In this document: positions 29,403 to 38,352 of the stretch, one piece after another
How positions within the stretch are numbered: the stretch's first letter is position 1
Layout of the letters: each line of letters begins with the position of its first letter
From: Paraburkholderia caballeronis
GTDB lineage: Bacteria > Pseudomonadota > Gammaproteobacteria > Burkholderiales > Burkholderiaceae
NCBI RefSeq assembly: GCF_900104845.1
Contig: NZ_FNSR01000003.1
Location: 496,001-560,000, forward strand
Direction: 5' to 3'
DNA length: 64,000 nucleotides
Notes under the pieces: model-generated
Database searches by the model: none
The model's input: the letters and a program-made list of their open reading frames with translations, nothing else
What the model was told of the DNA's origin: nothing
Made by a program: the position numbers and the translations under genes

Positions 29403-30176
29403 ATGTCGTATGCAATTTATCCGAGCCTGGTCGACAAGGTCGTGACCATCACCGGCGGCGGATCGGGGATCGGGGCCGCGATGGTGGAGGCGTTCGCTGC
29501 GCAGGGCGCGCGCGTGTTTTTCATCGACATCGCGGAAGAGGATTCGCTCGCCCTGGCCGAATCGCTGCGCGGCGCGAAACATCAGCCGGTGTTCCGGCGC
29601 TGCGATCTGCGCGACATCGCGCAGTTGCAGGCGACGTTCGCGGAGATCGCGGAAGCGGCCGGGCCGATCGAGGTGCTCGTGAACAATGCCGCGAACGACG
29701 ACCGTCACGACGTCGAGGCGGTGACCGAAAACTACTGGGACAACGGCATGGCCGTGAACCTGCGGCATCAGTTCTTCTGCGCGCAGGCGGTGGCGCCGGG
29801 CATGCGCCGCCTCGGGCGCGGCGTGATCCTGAACCTCGGCTCGATCTCGTGGCATCTCGCGACCGACCGGCTGTCGCTGTACATGACCGCGAAGGCCGGC
29901 ATCGAAGGGCTCACGCGGGGGCTCGCGCGCGACCTCGGCCATGACGGGATCCGCGTGAACTGCGTGATTCCGGGCGCGGTGCGCACGCCGCGCCAGATGA
30001 AGCTGTGGCAGTCCGGCGACAGCGAAGCGCAGATCATCGCGGATCAATGCCTGCACGAGCGCATCGACCCCGAACACGTCGCGCGCCTGGTGCTGTTCCT
30101 CGCGTCCGACGACGCGGCGCGCTGCACCGGCCGCGATTATTTCGTCGACGCCGGCTGGTACGGCGCAGGCGCATGA
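29403..30176 (+). CDS. SDR sugar dehydrogenase, Caulobacter XylB (D-xylose dehydrogenase)-like
   Basis: 257 residues. Rossmann GGGSGIGAA and catalytic Ser (LGSISWHL) with Tyr-Lys (YMTAK) are intact. The sequence follows Caulobacter D-xylose 1-dehydrogenase closely in several places: the start (SYAIYPSL), VNNAANDDRHDVE, NLRHQFFCAQAVAPGM, GSISWHL, and IIADQCLHERI. It would oxidise an aldopentose to its lactone with NAD+. The stop overlaps the next gene's ATG (ATGA). ATG 29403 gives the family-typical start; an upstream ATG at 29373 is possible. L-Arabinose or D-galactose are alternative substrates. Confidence 0.82.
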   Translation: MSYAIYPSLVDKVVTITGGGSGIGAAMVEAFAAQGARVFFIDIAEEDSLALAESLRGAKHQPVFRRCDLRDIAQLQATFAEIAEAAGPIEVLVNNAANDDRHDVEAVTENYWDNGMAVNLRHQFFCAQAVAPGMRRLGRGVILNLGSISWHLATDRLSLYMTAKAGIEGLTRGLARDLGHDGIRVNCVIPGAVRTPRQMKLWQSGDSEAQIIADQCLHERIDPEHVARLVLFLASDDAARCTGRDYFVDAGWYGAGA

Positions 30177-31057
30177 ACACGATCGCTCCTGTCTGCGAAT
30201 GGCCGGTCGAGGCCACGCTCGGCGAAGGGCCGGTATGGCACGCGGCGGAACGCGCCGTGTACTTCGTCGATATCAAGTCGCGCCGCGTGCATCGGCTGTC
30301 GGTCGATACCGGCGAGCGCCGCACGTGGGATGCGCCGGCGCAGCCCGGTTTTGTGCTGCCGCTCGATGACGGCGCATTCGTCTGCGGGCTGCAAGGCGGC
30401 CTGCATCGCTTCACGCCGGCGGACGGAACGTTTTCGATGGTGCTGCCGGTCGAGGCAGACCGTCCGGGCAACCGGCTCAACGACGGTTACGTCGATGCGC
30501 AAGGCCGCCTGTGGTTCGGCTCGATGGACGACGCGGAGGAAGCGCCGGGCGGCGTGCTGTATCGCGTCGATACGGACGGCGCGCTGGTCGCGCAGGACCG
30601 CGACTACGTGATTACGAACGGGCCGGCCGCGAGTCCGGACGGGCGCACGCTTTATCACGTCGATACGCTGCGGCGCGTGATCTATGCGTTCGATCTCGCC
30701 GCCGACGGCGAGTTGAGCGGCAGGCGCGTGTTCGCGGCGATCGCCGGCGCTGGTTATCCGGACGGCCTGACGGTCGACGCGGACGGCTTCGTGTGGATCG
30801 CGCTGTTCGGCGGCGCGCGGATCGAGCGGTATGCGCCGGACGGCACGCTGGTGGGTCACGTCGCGTTTCCGTGTCCGAACGTGACGAAACTCGCGTTCGG
30901 CGGCGACGACCTGCGCACCGTGTATGCGACGACCGCGCGGAAGGGGCTCGACGCCGACGCGCTCGCCCGCGCGCCGCTGGCCGGCGCGTTGTTCTCGTTT
31001 CGCGCGCCGGTCGCGGGGCAGGAGCAGCAGCAGTGTCGGGTTGCGTTTCGCGTGTAG
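30173..31057 (+). CDS. SMP-30/gluconolactonase family sugar lactonase (xylonolactonase-like)
   Basis: 294 residues, six-bladed propeller of the SMP-30 family. Metal ligands are seen as the Glu in LGEGPVWH, the Asn in ITNGPAASPDG, and the Asp in YPDGLTVDADG. Substrate-loop NRLNDGYVDAQGRLWFGSMD and the late PNVTKLAFGG also match. It resembles Caulobacter XylC in order and motifs. It would open the lactone made by the upstream dehydrogenase. The two genes overlap by 4 bp, so the enzymes are probably made together. The dehydratase of the Weimberg/Dahms routes is not in this window. Confidence 0.85.
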   Translation: MNTIAPVCEWPVEATLGEGPVWHAAERAVYFVDIKSRRVHRLSVDTGERRTWDAPAQPGFVLPLDDGAFVCGLQGGLHRFTPADGTFSMVLPVEADRPGNRLNDGYVDAQGRLWFGSMDDAEEAPGGVLYRVDTDGALVAQDRDYVITNGPAASPDGRTLYHVDTLRRVIYAFDLAADGELSGRRVFAAIAGAGYPDGLTVDADGFVWIALFGGARIERYAPDGTLVGHVAFPCPNVTKLAFGGDDLRTVYATTARKGLDADALARAPLAGALFSFRAPVAGQEQQQCRVAFRV

Positions 31058-31403
31058 CGGGGATGCGGGGAGCGGTCGAGACGTTCGTCTGCGATCGCTT
31101 GACTGGCCTCGCATGCAACGCTGCGTGATCGCGAAGAAGAGACTCGACGCGGACAGGCCCTGAAACCCGAAGTGATCGATGTGTCGATAACGTCTGCCCC
31201 GCCTCCAGCGACACCTCGATTGATCGAGAGAACGGCACAATCGCCGCAATAATTGTGTTTGTCAGTCGGGTGGCCGCTCCTTAACCTTGTCAGCGGACTG
31301 ATACGATCCCTGACAGGCACGATGGCATTCGACGATCCGGACAGCAACGCGGCGCGCACCGAAACGCGCGTCGATCAGGTCGACCCGTTCCGCGCGGCGG
31401 CCA
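31058..31403. other. intergenic region between convergent lactonase and LysR genes
   Basis: 346 bp, lower in GC around 31200-31320. Both neighbours end here, so transcription terminators are expected, but no clear stem with a T-run was seen. Short open frames lack ribosome sites and recognisable products. Confidence 0.4.
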
Positions 31404-32327
31404 TTACCCCCGCTGCGTCTCCCGATCCCACCGCGCGATCCACTCCCCGACGAACTCCGCAAACCCGCTCGCCGCCGGCGACGGCGCGCGTTCCGCCGGC
31501 GAATACACGCCGACCTTGCGGATCGTCTCCGGATCGGTCACGCGCCGCATCACCAGCCCGAACGTTCTCGCGAGCGGCGCGACGTAGGCCGGCGCGAGCG
31601 TCACCGCGACGCCCGCGGCCGCGAGGCCGAACGCGGTCGTCACGTTGTCGACGATCTCGACCGGCATGATGCGCGAATCGGCCGGCACGTCGGCGAGCAT
31701 CTGCGCGACGCTGCGCTCGTGGTCGCGCCCGGTCGCGACGACCGGCACGCCGCGCAGATCGTGCCAGCGCAGCCGCCGCCGCGCCGCGAGCGGATGCGCG
31801 CCCGAGCACCACAGCACCCACGGACTCTCGAACGCCGGCCGGCAATGCACGCGGTTGCCGGTGGGGCGGTCCGGTCCGATCGCGAGATCGACGTCGCCGC
31901 TCGCGACCTGCTCGACCAGTTGCTCGACGACGATATCGACCACCCGCACGACGACCTTCGGCTTCAGCGTCGCGTACTGCGCGATCGCGGCCGGCAGCGC
32001 GGTGGCCGCGAGCACGAGCGGCGCGCCGACCCGCACGATGCCGGCCGCGCGGTTGCGGATGTCGCTCGCGGACTGCTCGGCCGCGCGCACGTGGCGCAGC
32101 ACGCCGTCCGCGGACGCGAGGAAATCGCGGCCCGCGCTCGACAGCTCGACGCGCCGCGTGGTCCGGTCGAACAGCCGGAAGCCCAGTTCGTCTTCCAGTT
32201 CGGCGAGCATCTGGCTGACCGCGGACGCGGTGAGGCCGAGCCGCGCGGCGGCGGCGCTCAGGCTGTGCAGGTCGGCGATCGCGAGGAACGCTTCGTACTG
32301 GCGGAGGGTGATGCGGGTGAGCGGCAT
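31404..32327 (-). CDS. LysR-family regulator
   Basis: 307 residues. HTH in LRQYEAFLAIADLHSLSAAAARLGLTASAVSQMLAELEDELGFRLF, followed by a LysR substrate-binding domain (from about 90, IVRVGAPLVLAATALPAAI). It is divergent from the aromatic aminotransferase gene across a 255-bp gap, so that gene and its followers are the likely targets. That gap holds ATCAAC (32343-32348) and GTTGAT (32369-32374) as a widely spaced inverted repeat, a weak operator candidate. Ligand unknown. Confidence 0.88.
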   Translation of the reverse strand: MPLTRITLRQYEAFLAIADLHSLSAAAARLGLTASAVSQMLAELEDELGFRLFDRTTRRVELSSAGRDFLASADGVLRHVRAAEQSASDIRNRAAGIVRVGAPLVLAATALPAAIAQYATLKPKVVVRVVDIVVEQLVEQVASGDVDLAIGPDRPTGNRVHCRPAFESPWVLWCSGAHPLAARRRLRWHDLRGVPVVATGRDHERSVAQMLADVPADSRIMPVEIVDNVTTAFGLAAAGVAVTLAPAYVAPLARTFGLVMRRVTDPETIRKVGVYSPAERAPSPAASGFAEFVGEWIARWDRETQRG

Positions 32328-32582
32328 GGGCCGATTCTAAAGATCAACTTAAAAATGGTACAGAATCGGTTGATTGTCGGACGCGGCCGGTTGGCGGACA
32401 CTGCGTATCACGTTGCGAGGCACCGCCGCAAAGCGCCGCCGCGAAGCATGGCTGTAGAGCATCGCCGCGAAGCACCCGCCGGCCGCGCAGCCGTTGCGCT
32501 ACGATGCGATGCCACGCCCGGCGACGGCCGGCGGGCGCACCGGATTCGCCGTGCGCCGCAGCAAACAGAAAAGGAGATTCCG

Positions 32583-33785
32583 ATGTTCGAGCACATTCCG
32601 CCGTATCCCGGCGACCCGATCCTCAGCCTCAACGAGGACTTCCAGAAGGACCCGCGCACCGACAAGGTCAACCTGAGCATCGGCATCTACTTCGACGCGG
32701 CGGGCAAGCTGCCGCTGATGGCCGCCGTGCGCCGCGCGGAAGCCGCGCTGCTGGACCGCGTGCGGCCGCGCTCGTATCTGCCGATGGCGGGCCGCGCCGA
32801 CTATCGCGACGCCGCGCAGGCGCTCGCGTTCGGCGCGGACTCGGCGGCGCGCGCGGCAAACCGCATCGCCACGATCCAGACGCTCGGCGGGTCCGGCGCG
32901 CTGAAGATCGGCGCGGACTTCCTGAAGCGGTATTTTCCGGGGTCCGAAATCTGGATCAGCGATCCTAGCTGGGAGAACCATCGCGTGGTGTTCGAGGGCG
33001 CGGGTTTCGTGGTCCACACGTATCCGTACTACGACGACGCGACGGGCGGCCTGCGTTTCGACGACATGCTCGCGGCGATCGACCGTCTGCCGCCGCGCAG
33101 CATCGTGCTGCTGCACGCGTGCTGCCACAACCCGACCGGCGTGGACCTGACGCACGAGCAATGGCGGCAGCTTGCGCCGGTGCTGCGGCAGCGCGAACTG
33201 ATCGCGTTCGTCGATATGGCGTACCAGGGTTTCGGCTCCGGCCTCGACGACGATGCGTTCGCCGTGCGCCTGCTCGCCGGCGCGGGCATCCCGGTCGTGG
33301 TCGCGAGTTCGTTCTCGAAGAACTTCTCGCTGTACGGCGAGCGGGTCGGCGCGTTGAGCGTCGTGTGCGACAGCGAAGCCGAAGCGCAGCGCGTGCTCGG
33401 CCAGTTGACGTCGACGGTCCGCGCGAACTACAGCAATCCGCCGACGCACGGCGCGACGCTCGTCGCCGCCGTGCTCGCGGACGCGGCGCTGCGCGCCGAA
33501 TGGGAAGCGGAACTGAACGGGATGCGCGAGCGCATCCTCGCGATGCGCCACGCGATCCACGCGGGGCTCGACGGCCGGATCGACGAGACGCTGCGCGCGC
33601 GTTACCTGACGCAGCACGGCATGTTCACGTACACCGGTCTCGATCAGGACCAGGTCGCGCGGCTGCGCGCGGAACACGGCGTGTATCTGATCCGCTCGGG
33701 CCGCATGTGCGTCGCCGGGCTGAACGAATCGAACGTCGCTTACGTCGCGTCCGCGATCGCCGCGGTCGCGGGCCGCCAGGCGTGA
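32583..33785 (+). CDS. tyrB: aromatic amino acid aminotransferase (TyrB/AspC family, class I PLP)
   Basis: 400 residues. It starts MFEHIPPYPGDPILSLNEDF, as in proteobacterial TyrB/AspC. The PLP lysine lies in VASSFSKNFSLYGERVG (about 246-262), and CCHNPTGVDLT and the C-terminal GRMCVAGLN carry further cofactor and carboxylate-binding residues, including the Arg of IRSGRMC. It moves amino groups between aromatic or acidic amino acids and 2-oxoglutarate. AAAAGGAG lies ahead of ATG 32583. The aldolase-fold and reductase genes follow on the same strand, but a shared pathway is not obvious. Confidence 0.9.
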   Translation: MFEHIPPYPGDPILSLNEDFQKDPRTDKVNLSIGIYFDAAGKLPLMAAVRRAEAALLDRVRPRSYLPMAGRADYRDAAQALAFGADSAARAANRIATIQTLGGSGALKIGADFLKRYFPGSEIWISDPSWENHRVVFEGAGFVVHTYPYYDDATGGLRFDDMLAAIDRLPPRSIVLLHACCHNPTGVDLTHEQWRQLAPVLRQRELIAFVDMAYQGFGSGLDDDAFAVRLLAGAGIPVVVASSFSKNFSLYGERVGALSVVCDSEAEAQRVLGQLTSTVRANYSNPPTHGATLVAAVLADAALRAEWEAELNGMRERILAMRHAIHAGLDGRIDETLRARYLTQHGMFTYTGLDQDQVARLRAEHGVYLIRSGRMCVAGLNESNVAYVASAIAAVAGRQA

Positions 33786-33825
33786 TCCCCGAGAGACTCG
33801 ACCCCCGCTTTTCATGGAGCCTGTG

Positions 33826-34614
33826 ATGAACGCCATCGTACAGCCGGCCGCCGGCCAGCCCGCCGCCGCGATCCATCCGGACGAATGGCATGCGCGCGTG
33901 CAACTCGCCGCCTGCTACCGGATCTTCGACATGCTCGGCTGGACCGAGCTGATCTACAACCACATCACGCTGCGCGTGCCGGAAAGCGCGCGCGGCGGCG
34001 CGCGGCAGTTCCTGATCAACCCGTTCGGGTTGCATTACAGCGAGGTCACCGCGAGCAATCTCGTGAAGATCGACGCGACCGGCCGCGTGCTCGACGGCTC
34101 GCGGTATCCGGTGAATCCGGCGGGTTTCGTCGTGCATGCGGCGATCCATGAAGGCATCGCCGACGCGCACTGCGTGATGCATACGCACACGACGGCGGGC
34201 GTCGCGGTCGCGAGCCTCGACAGCGGGCTCGCGCAGGACAACTTCTACAGCGCGCAGCTATTCGACCGGGTCGCGTATCACGACTTCGAGGGCATCACCG
34301 TGCATGCGGACGAAGGGCCGCGCCTGCTCGCGGACATCGGCGACCGGCAGGCGGTGATCCTGCGCAATCACGGGCTGCTCGCGTGGGGGCCGACGCTCGC
34401 GCAGACGTTCGCGGTGCTGTGGACGCTGAACCGCGCGTGCGAGATCCAGATGGCGACGCATTCGATGGGCCGCGCGCGGCCGGTGTCCGACGAGGTCGCG
34501 CGGCGCTCGTCGCGCGACGCGTTGCAGTTCGATCCGCGTCACGGCGCGGGGCAGGACGTGCTCGACGCGCTGATCCGCAAGGTCGATCGCATCGACACGA
34601 GCTACAGGAGCTGA
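33826..34614 (+). CDS. class II aldolase/adducin-family protein
   Basis: 262 residues. Zinc-site residues are visible in VMHTHTTAGVAVA (two His) and RNHGLLAWG (third His). Other family marks are WTELIYNHITLR and SEVTASNLVKID. Members are sugar-phosphate aldolases, decarboxylases or epimerases; this length and type, lacking a strongly sugar-phosphate-like motif, is common among uncharacterised Burkholderia paralogues. GGAG at 33816 supports ATG 33826 over the in-frame ATG at 33814. A ketopantoate reductase-like gene begins 4 bp downstream. Confidence 0.85.
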   Translation: MNAIVQPAAGQPAAAIHPDEWHARVQLAACYRIFDMLGWTELIYNHITLRVPESARGGARQFLINPFGLHYSEVTASNLVKIDATGRVLDGSRYPVNPAGFVVHAAIHEGIADAHCVMHTHTTAGVAVASLDSGLAQDNFYSAQLFDRVAYHDFEGITVHADEGPRLLADIGDRQAVILRNHGLLAWGPTLAQTFAVLWTLNRACEIQMATHSMGRARPVSDEVARRSSRDALQFDPRHGAGQDVLDALIRKVDRIDTSYRS

Positions 34615-34618
34615 CGCG

Positions 34619-35593
34619 ATGAAGGTGGGCATCTATGGAGCCGGCGCGATCGGCGGCTGGATCGGCGCGCGGCTCGGTCTCGACGGGCATCGGGTGGCGG
34701 TGGTCGCGCGCGGCGCGACGCTCGACGCCGTGCGCGCGAACGGGCTGCGTCTGGTCGAGGGCGGTGAAACGCGGTCGGTGGTCGTCGATGCGAGCGCCGA
34801 CCCTGCCGACCTCGGCCCGCAGGACGTGGTCGTCGTCGCGGTGAAAGCGCCGGCGATGGCGGCGGTCGCGGCCGGCATCGGGCCGCTGCTCGGCGAACGG
34901 ACGGTCGTGATGACCGCGATGAACGGCGTGCCGTGGTGGTTCTGCGCGGGCCTCGGGCCGGAACTGGCCGGCACGCGGCTCGAATCCGTCGATCCGTCCG
35001 GTGCGATCGCGGCGGCGATTCCGGCCGAACGCACGATCGGCTGCGTCGTGCATGCAAGCTGCCTGCAGGACGCGCCCGGCGTGATCCGCCATCACCTCGG
35101 CAACGGGCTGATCGTCGGCGAGGCGACCGGTCATGCGAGCGAGCGGGTCGGGCAACTCGCGGACGCGCTGGCGTCGGCGGGTTTCGACGTCGAGCGTTCG
35201 GCGCAGATCCAGCGCGACATCTGGTTCAAGCTGTGGGGCAACATGACGATGAACCCGATCAGCGCGCTGACCGGCGCGACGACCGATCGCGTGCTCGGCG
35301 ACGAACTGGTCCGCGGTTTCGCGACGAACGTGATGCGCGAGGCGGCGGAGATCGGCCGGCGCATCGGCATCCCGATCGACCAGGACCCGGAGGATCGCCA
35401 CAAGGTGACGCTGCGGCTCGGCGCGATGAAAACGTCGATGCTGCAGGACGTGATCGCGGGGAAGCCGGTCGAGATCGACGCGCTGGTGTCGGCGGTGCGC
35501 GAACTGGGGCAGGTGACGGGCGTCGCGACGCCGTTCACCGATGCGCTGCTCGGGCTGTCGCGGCTGCATGCGCGCACGCTGGGGCTTTATTGA
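34619..35593 (+). CDS. ketopantoate reductase family protein (PanE/ApbA-like)
   Basis: 324 residues. Rossmann start GIYGAGAIGGWIGARLG and the helix-bundle C-terminal domain with the catalytic-Lys region IWFKLWGNMTMNPISALTGA identify the family. PanE reduces 2-dehydropantoate with NADPH, but relatives placed in catabolic operons act on other 2-oxo acids. Its tight coupling (4 bp) to the aldolase-fold gene suggests a joint catabolic role rather than vitamin B5 synthesis; this is inference. AGGAG lies ahead of ATG 34619. Confidence 0.85.
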   Translation: MKVGIYGAGAIGGWIGARLGLDGHRVAVVARGATLDAVRANGLRLVEGGETRSVVVDASADPADLGPQDVVVVAVKAPAMAAVAAGIGPLLGERTVVMTAMNGVPWWFCAGLGPELAGTRLESVDPSGAIAAAIPAERTIGCVVHASCLQDAPGVIRHHLGNGLIVGEATGHASERVGQLADALASAGFDVERSAQIQRDIWFKLWGNMTMNPISALTGATTDRVLGDELVRGFATNVMREAAEIGRRIGIPIDQDPEDRHKVTLRLGAMKTSMLQDVIAGKPVEIDALVSAVRELGQVTGVATPFTDALLGLSRLHARTLGLY

Positions 35594-35776
35594 GCGACGG
35601 CGTCGCGTCATGGCGGCGAATCACCCGCCGCCCGATGGCGCGCTGCCGCGAGAGCGCTTGATTCCTGCGCAGCGACGCGGTTATGGGGGCGCGGTGAACG
35701 CCTTGTCGAATGAAAGTCGATTGCGCCGTCACGGCGGAAGGAGAGCCGGCGGCTAGCAGCGAGCATGCTGCTATAA

Positions 35777-35803
35777 ACGCCCGACGCCCGACGCCCGACG
35801 CCC
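35777..35803 (+). repeat. heptamer tandem repeat (GACGCCC)
   Basis: Three full GACGCCC copies preceded by a partial ACGCCC lie in the 272-bp gap between convergent genes (35594-35865). The gap holds no supported gene. The array is short and probably just a slippage product. Confidence 0.8.
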
Positions 35804-35865
35804 GATGTTCGCCCGCCTCGCAAAGCAGGCGTGCCGGGCAGCAACAACCGCCCGCGCGCGGTGAA

Positions 35866-37107
35866 TCAGCCCTTACGCGGCCACACTCGCACCGCCATCG
35901 CCGCCACCGCCGTCGCGACCGCGAGCGCGATCACACCGCCCCAGCCCCACTGCGCGAGCAGCAGGCTGCCGAGCGCCGCGCCGGTCGCCATGCCGATGAA
36001 CACGCCGACGAACAGCACCGCGTTCAGCCGGCTGCGCGAAGCCGGGTCGATCCCGTACACGATCGTCTGGTGCGCGATCAGCGACGCCTGGATGCCGAGG
36101 TCGAAGCCGACCGTGCTCACCGCGATCAGGCCGAGTTGCGCATGCGGCGACAGCACCGCTGCGAACGCCATCGCCGCGAACGACACCGCGACGACGCCGA
36201 TCCCGAAGCGCGTCACCCATTCCGGGCCGCGCCGGTCCGAGATGCGGCCGGCGATCGGCGCGGCGAGCGCGCCGGCCGCGCCCGCGAGGCCGAACGCGCC
36301 GGCCGCCGCGCTGCCGAGATGGAACGGCGCGTCGTGCAGCATGATCGCGAGCGTCGACCAGAACGCGCTGAAGCCGACCGACAGCAGGCCCTGCGCGAGC
36401 GCCGCGCGGCGCAGCGCCGGGTGCCGCCGCCACAGCGTGCCGAGCGAGCCGATCAGCGAGCGGTACGACACGCTGGTCGTCGGCTGGAACGCGGGCAGCC
36501 CGCGCGCGGCCGCGAACCCGATCGCCGCGACGCTGACGGCCGCCGCGACGAACATCGCGCGCCAGCTGAAGCGTTCGGCCACCATGCCGCTGACCACCCG
36601 CGACAGCAGGATGCCCATCAGCAGCCCGGTCATCACGGTGCCGACCACCTTGCCGCGATGCAGGTCCGGCGCGAGCGTCGCGGCGGCCGGCACGACGTCC
36701 TGCGCCATCGTCGCGGACAGCCCGATCGCGAAGCTCGCGACGAGCAGCACCCCGAGCGACGGCGACCCCGCCGCGAGCAGCAGCGAGCCGACCAGCGCGG
36801 CCGCCTTCACGAGGATCACGCGGCGCCGGTCGTAGCGGTCGCCGAGCGGCGCGAGCAGCAGGATGCCGAGCGCGTAGCCGAGTTGCGTGAGCATCGGCAC
36901 GAAGCCGATCGCGCGGGCCGACGCGCCGATGTCCGGCCCGAGCACGCCGAGCATCGGCTGGCTGTAGTAGAGCGGCGCGACGGCGAGGCCGGCTGCGGCG
37001 GCGAGCAACAGCACGAGCCGGCCGTGCAGCGGCGGCGTCGCGGGCTGCGGGGCGGAGCGGTCGGGCGGCGCGGCGGGCGCGGCGCCGAGGTTCTGCGGAG
37101 TGGACAC
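35866..37107 (-). CDS. MFS transporter (DHA1-like drug/metabolite exporter)
   Basis: 413 residues with twelve predicted helices. The motif after helix 2 reads APLGDRYDRRRVILV, the MFS signature, and repeats in the second half as GRISDRRGPEWV. The start was set at GTG 37107 (VSTPQNLG) because AGGA lies 8 bp ahead and the longer frame runs into the divergent LysR promoter. Its divergent LysR partner and lack of linked catabolic genes suggest an inducible efflux pump for an unknown compound. Confidence 0.85.
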   Translation of the reverse strand: MSTPQNLGAAPAAPPDRSAPQPATPPLHGRLVLLLAAAAGLAVAPLYYSQPMLGVLGPDIGASARAIGFVPMLTQLGYALGILLLAPLGDRYDRRRVILVKAAALVGSLLLAAGSPSLGVLLVASFAIGLSATMAQDVVPAAATLAPDLHRGKVVGTVMTGLLMGILLSRVVSGMVAERFSWRAMFVAAAVSVAAIGFAAARGLPAFQPTTSVSYRSLIGSLGTLWRRHPALRRAALAQGLLSVGFSAFWSTLAIMLHDAPFHLGSAAAGAFGLAGAAGALAAPIAGRISDRRGPEWVTRFGIGVVAVSFAAMAFAAVLSPHAQLGLIAVSTVGFDLGIQASLIAHQTIVYGIDPASRSRLNAVLFVGVFIGMATGAALGSLLLAQWGWGGVIALAVATAVAAMAVRVWPRKG

Positions 37108-37192
37108 GAGGCGAATCCTGCGAGGGGGACAATGACCGCGAGTGTGGACGTTTTGTGCGGCGCACGGTAGTACCGCCGCCCGTACATTTGTT

Positions 37193-37207
37193 ATACGCTG
37201 CGCGTAT
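37193..37207 (+). promoter_or_regulatory. LysR-type T-N11-A box in the MFS/LysR divergent region
   Basis: ATAC-N7-GTAT is a perfect inverted repeat with the T-N11-A spacing bound by LysR-family proteins. It lies 20 bp before the chosen LysR start and about 86 bp upstream of the MFS gene, well placed for activation of the pump and autorepression. It overlaps an alternative upstream ATG, which argues against that start. Confidence 0.55.
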
Positions 37208-37226
37208 GACCGCCTGGAGCCCCGCC

Positions 37227-38189
37227 ATGCCTGACACACAAGACCTTTCGCGCCCGCCTGCCGCCTCGGCGGGCGACGCCGGGTATCGTTTCCAGCTGAT
37301 GGAAACGTTCGTGCGTATAGTCGAATCCGGCAGCCTGTCGGCGGCGGCGGAGCAGTTGAACGCGACGCAGCCGACCGTCAGCCGCCGGCTCCAGGCGCTG
37401 GAGCGCTCGCTCGGCGTGCGCCTGCTGCACCGGACCACGCATTCGATGCGGCTGACGGTCGACGGCGAACGCTGCTTCAAGCGCGCGAAGGAACTGCTGG
37501 CAAGCTGGGCGTCGTTCGAGGCGGACCTGCGCGGCGCGCAGCAGGAGCCCGAGGGGCTGCTGCGGGTCGCGGTTCCGCATGCGTTCGGGCAGACGATCTT
37601 CGTCGGGCCGCTGGTGGCGTTCGTGAACGCGCATCCGCGCGTGACCGTCGAGTGGCTGCTGAAGGACGAGGTGCCCGATTTCCTCGGCAGCGGGATCGAC
37701 TGCGCGATTCACGTCGGCGAACCGGCGGACCCGTCCGTCGTCGCGCTGCGGATCGCCGACGTGCCGCGCATCGTCGCGGCCGCGCCGGCCGTGCTGCAAG
37801 GCATCGACGTGCCGGACCATCCGGACGGGCTCGCCGCGCTGCCGTGGCTCGCGCTGCGCACCTACTACCGGACCGAGGTGTCGCTGACGCATGACACGAC
37901 CGGCGAGACGCGGCGCTTTTCGATCCGGCCGCGCATCAGCACCGACAGCCTGTTCGCGCTGCGCGGCGCGGCGGTGCAGGGGCTCGGCGCGTTCGTCGGC
38001 TCGTCGTGGCTGTTTTCGGACGATCTCGCGCAGGGCCGGCTCGTGCGGCTCGCGCCGCGCTGGCGGGCCGCGCCGCTGCCGGTCTATCTGACCTATCCGC
38101 ACGCGCAGTTCTATCCGTCGCGGCTCACGCGCTTCGTCGCGGCGATGCGCGAAGCGGTGCCGGGGCTGATCGCGCGCGCGGACGTTTGA
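37227..38189 (+). CDS. LysR-family regulator (divergent to MFS exporter)
   Basis: 320 residues. The HTH reads METFVRIVESGSLSAAAEQLNATQPTVSRRLQALERSLGVRLLHR, followed by a co-inducer domain of the CrgA/AphB-like group (LLRVAVPHAFGQTIF, then GIDCAIHVGEPADPSVVAL). ATG 37227 has GGAG about 7 bp upstream; an ATG at 37206 is in frame but has no ribosome site and sits inside the operator-like box. It probably controls the adjacent exporter. Confidence 0.88.
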   Translation: MPDTQDLSRPPAASAGDAGYRFQLMETFVRIVESGSLSAAAEQLNATQPTVSRRLQALERSLGVRLLHRTTHSMRLTVDGERCFKRAKELLASWASFEADLRGAQQEPEGLLRVAVPHAFGQTIFVGPLVAFVNAHPRVTVEWLLKDEVPDFLGSGIDCAIHVGEPADPSVVALRIADVPRIVAAAPAVLQGIDVPDHPDGLAALPWLALRTYYRTEVSLTHDTTGETRRFSIRPRISTDSLFALRGAAVQGLGAFVGSSWLFSDDLAQGRLVRLAPRWRAAPLPVYLTYPHAQFYPSRLTRFVAAMREAVPGLIARADV

Positions 38190-38352
38190 TACGGACTGCG
38201 CCGGATTATCTTCAGGCTCGTTAATCTTTAGTTTTGCAGTGCAACGCCGTTAACCGGTCCGTAAGGGATCGGACGGCGCCTGTCCTCGCGTCCCGCGCGT
38301 GCGCGCCTTGCAACACACGTCATTGTCAACACACATCACTGGTGAGAATCCG

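Noticed and set aside
26789..29404. Long minus-strand open frame opposite the GH3 gene
   Set aside because: Mirror frame of a clear GH3 enzyme. Composition is typical of antisense GC-rich DNA and no family motif was seen.
35777..35803. Heptamer repeat as a possible origin or attachment site
   Set aside because: Only about four copies, GC-rich, with no integrase, DnaA-like boxes or AT-rich unwinding region nearby.
35710..37170. Plus-strand frame opposite the MFS exporter
   Set aside because: Dominated by RR/HR/AE repeats with no membrane or domain pattern; the minus-strand transporter explains the region.
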